64,000 nucleotides of DNA, taken from Epichloe hybrida (Eukaryota; Ascomycota; Sordariomycetes; Hypocreales; Clavicipitaceae). The stretch is taken from the NCBI GenBank assembly GCA_019022495.1, contig JAFEKR010000018.1, positions 930,001-994,000 of the forward strand. Reading direction: 5' to 3'. Positions 59,001 through 64,000 of this stretch are shown piece by piece; the stretch's first letter is position 1; each line of letters starts with the position of its first letter. The notes beneath the pieces were generated by a model that had not been told where the DNA came from, did not search any database, and saw nothing but the letters and a program-made list of their open reading frames with translations. A program made the translations under genes and the position numbers.

Positions 59001-59981
59001 ACTTTCAGAGCATGCTCTTTCTTGACAGTGGCCGCCATTGGGCATGACGTGGTGCCTGGTTGCTCCATCTCAATCTACAGAAAGTGGCTCCTCCCCCCCC
59101 TGGTGTCAACGGCCTTGCTTTACATGCACCTCGAATGACTGCCGGGGAATCGTAAAAAGTGCGAAAATACATGCGTGGGCTTACAACGAATGCTACCTCG
59201 GATGCCGTGGATTTGTCCGGGAGACCCCCCCCCCCGGAGCCCCTGGCAGAAGTACATATCTTGATCTGCTCGAACACGCAATACACTCCTTGAATTCAAC
59301 ATGTCGTGTTGCAACGATATGCCACGTCAGTTTGCCGTCTCCACGCGCCGGCGAGAAGAGCATGACGGGTCCGGCCCACAACCCTTGAAATCCCAGCTTA
59401 TCGCGCATTTGAAACAAACATGTCGTGGAGCTCGATGGATGCTGTACTGGGGCGGTGGAGGCTCGAAGTAGCTGGCTGATGGTTTGATTTTCATCATCAT
59501 CAGGCTTCAAATTGCGATAGTTGTGGCCTCTTCTTCAATTACTATGCCAATTTCGAGGGGTTGTGAGCCGGACGGGACCCCCTCATCTTTTTTTCTTGAC
59601 CCGCGTCAATACCCTCCATCCCGTCTTGTAGTAAGTAGTCTTGACGACACGGTTCTGACTACTCCCGAATCTGGTCCCGTGTTCGATGAGTTCAATGCAG
59701 AAAAGGGACATGATGGCAAGATTATCATGGGTCACGGATTTGAGATGATCAAAGTAATTGAAAGAATCAATGTGCGAGAAAATAAATAAATTCACGGCAA
59801 TTGCCATCTTCAACGCTGTCCGTGATATCAAGATGGATACCGGGAGGCTAATGCTCATGCTCATGCTGATGCTCATCGCCGCAACCGCCCCAGCCGGCCC
59901 TGGGCCCCGAGTAGCGGGCAAGCATGCCCCCCCTGCCCACGATAAGTGAATTCCGCAGATGAAAGAAAGTACCGGCGTCAG
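56058..59981. other. 3.9 kb gene-poor region
   Basis: Many short open frames exist on both strands (the longest 182 codons, 56431-56979), but none has a recognisable domain, signal peptide or convincing splice structure. CT repeats (56919-56931) and TACATGTACATG words (57629, 58147) are present. It separates the protease from the 3' end of the homeobox gene. No gene is called. Confidence 0.55.
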
Positions 59982-61495
59982 CTATACGCTCTCTCGTTCG
60001 AGGCTGCCGCCTATTCGCCGACCAAGGGTGTCAATGTCTTCGTCGTATGCGCCGGCCTCGCTGTCACTCAATGGGAGGCCATCATCACGCTTGCCACCGT
60101 GGTCAGATGCGTCTTCTGTCGAGGCCAGCACGCTGCCATGGCCATTGTTGGTGCCGCTGCATCGGCTGTTCATGACCTCCGACTCAGCGCGGGCGTTGCT
60201 GATCATTGTGGGAAGTTGGCGGCGTCGGGCGTTGATGAACCAGTTGGAGATTTGATCTGTGTGGCATTCTTGTCAGTAACTTGACCCGGCCCCGGGTTTT
60301 CGTGTAGATGAGCAGGGCGGCAGCTTACTCATCTGCAGACCAGTTTGTCGCATCAATTCTTGCTTTTCGTCCTCGGTAGGGTAAGGATGCTGTAGATGCG
60401 CCACGAACCAGGCTCGAAGCTTGTCCGTCGTCTCCTTGGGCAGATTGCCTCGACGCTTTCGCTGTTTCGCATCTCCGCCCATGCCAGCATTCCCGTATCG
60501 TCCCATGTCCTGGTGACGAGATCCGTGGGCAGCACCGGCTGAGAAGGTAGCCCGGTCGTGAGGTCGGATGGAGCTCGTGGAAAAAGACTGGAAGCTCGAG
60601 GGGTGGTGGTGGTGGTAGGAGTAGTCATACTCTTGACTTTGACTGTGCAATGGCCGACTTTGCATCAATGCTGGCGTCCCATGGTTTGATCCAGTTGCTC
60701 TAGGTACGTTGACGAGCTCACCCACGTGCTCGCCGGGCCTGGGCACGGCTAAGTTTTTGTCTCTGCCAAAGTGGAGTGTTGGTGACATGCTTGATGGGCC
60801 GGGACGCTGTCCGTAGTGGCTGTTGGTCTCGATATGGGGAGGCAACTCGGCAATGCCAGCACCGTAGCCATTGCTCCCGATTGGGCGCCCTGGCCAGTGT
60901 TCCTTGGCTGCTGCTGCTGCTGATGGTGGTGGTGGTGGTTGGTCTTGGTGAGGAGAAGTCGGTCGGCGTTGAGACATCTCGGTGCTGCGATGGAGTCGAG
61001 GAATCTGTTTGGCCCTTGAGAATTCTTGCTCATCCTCGTTGGAAATACGTCTCTTCTTGTTGGCGCTTGGTGAATGGACATATTCTGGTGATGCTAGGGA
61101 TCCAGCGTTTGTAGGTGGCGATGACTTAAAATATGATGGGTGGTCAGAAGCCACATTTACCAGAGATGCTTCGAGATGAAGGTCAGGAAATGTCTTTGTT
61201 TCCCCGGCAAGTTAGTTTATGCTGAAGCTTTCCTTGTGTCCTTGTCACGGAATTGGAGTACAACTTTGACGCTTACCTGGCGGATGGAAGGAAGAGCAAT
61301 GTGTTTGGACTCTGTTCGTGGGCGGGAGGCGTCAGAGGACGGCCGAGGCATATCCCAACGTAGGTCATGGTTGAAGATGTGATATGGTGACGGCGTAGCC
61401 ATGGTAGTAAGAATGGACATGTTGGTTTGACGACGAGATTGTTGTTGCCTGGAACTGGTGCGGAAGTCGATGTGCTGTGAAGGGCTATACTCCAT
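59982..61495 (-). CDS. TALE-class homeodomain (KN) transcription factor
   Basis: Three exons (61495-61277, 61193-60329, 60256-59982) sum to 1359 nt and 452 residues. The homeodomain is near residues 320-385 and split by intron 2: KQRKRRGNLPKETTDKLRAW, FVAHLQHPYPTEDEKQELMR with the three-residue TALE loop extension (PYP), TGLQMNQ, then ISNWFINARRRQLP. Trp, Phe, Asn and Arg of helix 3 (WFxNxRR) are intact, so DNA binding is expected. The N-terminal half is low complexity, with MEYSPSQHIDFRTSS at the start, a Pro-rich run and a His cluster (YSYHHHHP). The C-terminus is Ser/Asp/Glu-rich. Fungal TALE proteins of this type act in development; the target genes are unknown. The alternative start at MSILTTMATPS (downstream) is possible. 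Confidence 0.9.
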
Positions 61496-62091
61496 GCCCG
61501 AGCTGGCTGAATGAAGAAGAAGGGCAAAAAAAGTGCCGTGGACAGCTTCACACACGGCTGAAGGTGTAGCTGAGATCGTTTTACAATATCACAACCCCGA
61601 CCTTTGGACTTGCCCGTACTTAATTCTGCTACGATGGAACCAGGCTGTATATCACCGGTACAGTTGGTACAGTTGGCAACTTGGTGTATTGTTTGGCTGG
61701 CTGCTGATGGCGGAGTTGTATGTCGTCAGTGCAAGCGGGAGTTTGTCGAATGTCCAGGACTAATTGGAACAAGTTCGCTCGGCGGGACAAGATGGGGGGG
61801 ATGGACAGTATCTTTTGTATAGTCTTTGTATAGTCTTTGTATAGTCCGAGGTATAAATAAAGGGCCGGGTTCAAGAAAGCAGACGGAGGGCCTGAGAAGC
61901 TGGGCAGTTCAGTGAAGAAACTACTGTGAGATGAACGGACAGGGGCCCGGATGGAATGTCCAAAAGGGGGAATGGGTTGAGAGGCATCGGCTCCATAACG
62001 CTCCATAGCGAGCAGCATGTTCCTTGGGGGAAAACGTCAGTTCTCCCGGTTCTTCCTTTGAGACACAACCCACCGTACTAGCTTTGAGTGG

Positions 62092-62198
62092 GATGCCCAT
62101 GTCCATGTCCATGCCCATGCTCATGCCCATGCCCATGCCAATGCGGGCCATGCCCATGCCCATGCCCATGCGGGCCATGCCCATGCCCATGCCCATGA
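62092..62198. repeat. CCCATG hexanucleotide repeat array
   Basis: About 107 bp built of ATGCCC/ATGTCC hexamers with two ATGCGGGCC interruptions. Open frames reading Met-Gly or Met-Pro repeats across it are considered artefacts. Confidence 0.9.
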
Positions 62199-62266
62199 AC
62201 AGAAGAAGTGCGTTCTTGCGGCATGTCCAGATGAGCGATAATATCATGCGGATCCGTATGTACTGT

Positions 62267-62298
62267 GAGTCTGCGAGTCTGCGAGTCTGCGAGTCTGT
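62267..62298. repeat. GAGTCTGC octamer repeat
   Basis: Four consecutive GAGTCTGC-type units in non-coding DNA. Confidence 0.88.
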
Positions 62299-62513
62299 GA
62301 CCCCCTCGGCTCGGGATTTCCAGCTGGATTCGATTCTCGTTTCAGGAAGTCAGATGGAAAGAAAGAAAGAAAGAAGCGCCAGCAAGCCACCATCAACAGA
62401 AGCCACTATCAACGGACAGGCCACTTGGGCTAAAACCGGCTGCCAGCTGCCAGCTGCCAGCTGCCAAGGGCTTGTGCTGCACAGTGTGCACTGTGCATGT
62501 CGCTCTGGTCGGC

Positions 62514-62554
62514 GTGTCGACGGCGTGTCGACGGCGTGTCGACGGCGTGTCGAT
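62514..62554. repeat. GGCGTGTCGAC 11 bp tandem repeat
   Basis: Four nearly perfect 11 bp units, each containing a GTCGAC hexamer, in intergenic DNA. Confidence 0.9.
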
Positions 62555-64000
62555 ATGATGCAAAGGGTGGCCCCAACAAGGGACATTTACCCCAAGGCAG
62601 CTTCTTCTGTGGGACTTTGGCCGCCTGCGCCCCCAAGCAGATGCCAAACCTGCATCCAGGCGCTCTGCAACAAAGCGGCCTGCCTGCCTGCCTGCCACTG
62701 GCCGTGCTGTGACCTGTCAATGACTTGTCATGGCAAAAGGCCGCCACGACAAGGCCATCTGATTGGGTCGTGTTTAATTTGCACGCCCCCCCCCCTCCTC
62801 CTCCCGGGTAATTCCCACACCAACGCCACGCCGTGCGCGTGTCACCATTTAGCAACAACGGTGTGAGCGACCTCGTCCAATTGTTTGCCTTCTCCCCAGC
62901 CAGCTCTATAAAGTCCATCAACGTCGCCGACACTGACAAGTTTGGCCCCCCAGTATCGGCGAGATGCACACATGCTTGTCTTCGTCCTCCTCTCCCATCC
63001 CTGGTTGGTGGTGTGGGAGAGAGACCATGCTCGAGGACGTACATATGTACCTTTGTGATATCAGACGAAGCAGCACAAAGCACATCCCGTGATTTGTGTA
63101 ATTTCACCACCGATAGCCATGCCCGACCTTTCGGAGCCGACATTGGACATTTCCGCTAGTGGAGTGACATCCAAGCCGACCACGACTTGGAAAGTGTATG
63201 TACAGTACATGCTACATACATAGTGCATTGAAGTCGAGCCATCTGTCGAGGCTGAGTCCCCTGTCAACCCACCCTGCACTAGCTGACAGCCGGTCCAGGA
63301 TCCAGCCAGCCGAACCGAACGACGTTGTCAGCAGGACGTGAAATGCGACTGGCTAACAGGACATGGCCAGGATGCGTCGGTGATCGCCTGGTCGAGATCC
63401 GGGCATGGAGATGGGTCCAATGGTGCGAGTGGGGGAAATATCACTTGTCAAGTGCCAGTTGAAAGCAAACAAAAAAAAGGAATCAAGGCCAAGGCAAACT
63501 GTGGTACCCCCTTTTTACATCTGACAGAAATCTCCCGGATACGCCTCACCGGTTTTTTAGATGCTGATAAGAGGTGTCATTAGTGGTCTGGCGCAATCTG
63601 TCCGTCGTCATCAGAGAAAAGTCCAATTCTTAGTTCTTACGGAGTCCATGTACAAGGCATCCCGACGGAGGGTCGAGGCGAACCGACGTCTCTCGGCATG
63701 TCTCACAGGCACACGGCAGGCCCTCGGGCCATCTGCGGGTGGTGGCGCCCATCGCACTAAGCTGTCTACCACTCGGGAGCCACGGTCCATGTACTGTCAG
63801 GAGAAGACGGACAAGAGCAACGTAAAAACGGAGTGTCCCGTCTGAATGGTTCGATCAGTAATGGTGAAACAACAAACCCTTGACGAAGATACGGTGGAGC
63901 CAGCATTGCTTCCGATACGGAGTACGGACGGAGTACAGACTCGGGCAGATTGGCTTGCGTCATGAGGCCCATGACTGGAAACCAGGCTTCGCAGCGCGAA

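Larger units (their letters stand above)
61496..64000. other. 2.5 kb upstream of the homeobox gene, no supported gene
   Basis: No open frame with a recognisable product was found to the window edge. The region contains several simple repeats (listed separately), the CTTTGTATAGT triple repeat at about 61812-61845 and TACGGAGTA words near 63915. It presumably includes the homeobox promoter and leader. Confidence 0.55.

Noticed and set aside
62024..62866. A 280-codon plus-strand open frame crossing the CCCATG repeat
   Set aside because: Much of it is simple-repeat translation (Met-Pro runs) and the rest has no recognisable domain.
62430..63143. A 237-codon minus-strand open frame
   Set aside because: It crosses the GGCGTGTCGAC repeat and lacks any recognisable domain or splice context.

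Overview
The window is chromosomal DNA of a filamentous ascomycete, most likely a sordariomycete of the order Hypocreales. The reasons are spliced genes with short introns (roughly 50 to 150 bp, GT-AG), GC-rich exons, fungal-type proteins (Cdc4-type F-box/WD40, Sin1/Avo1, yapsin-like protease, LaeA-like methyltransferase), and a retroelement that looks mutated by RIP (repeat-induced point mutation, C to T in duplicated DNA). The genus is inference. Gene models were built by reading splice sites by hand; where exons were summed, the total came out as a whole number of codons.

Left part (1-20 kb): the 5' part of the pyruvate dehydrogenase E1-alpha gene (cut by the window edge), a Cdc4-like F-box/WD40 gene, a 3.3 kb gene-free stretch, a ZIP-family metal transporter divergent from an NFKBIL1-like gene, a Ser/Ala-rich GPI-type surface protein, a Sin1/Avo1 TORC2 subunit divergent from a PRCC-like gene, and an uncharacterised two-exon gene.

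Middle (20-47 kb): a very large USP9X/USP34-type ubiquitin hydrolase, then a cluster concerned with RNA and ribosome production: POP3 (RNase P/MRP), an unknown protein with a PAM2-like motif, NOC3 and RPF1. NOC3 and RPF1 are divergent and share a 297 bp promoter with an RRPE-like word. These are followed by a nucleotide-sugar 4,6-dehydratase, an intergenic region with a TA-flanked MITE and a second inverted repeat, a LaeA-like methyltransferase and VPS18.

Right part (47-64 kb): a 5.5 kb AT-rich, RIP-degraded Ty1/copia LTR retrotransposon on the minus strand with equal-length LTRs and an intact 5 bp target-site duplication; a tandemly duplicated yapsin-like aspartic protease whose first copy is cut by a 100 bp N gap and whose second copy carries a one-base frameshift; a 3.9 kb gene-poor stretch; a TALE homeobox gene; and a final 2.5 kb of simple repeats with no supported gene.

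No tRNA, rRNA or CRISPR array was recognised. The items most worth following up are the PAM2-like protein in the RNA-processing cluster, the MITE, the gap-interrupted protease duplication with its frameshift, the 17-nt micro-exon of the ZIP gene, and the uneven RIP across the copia LTRs.
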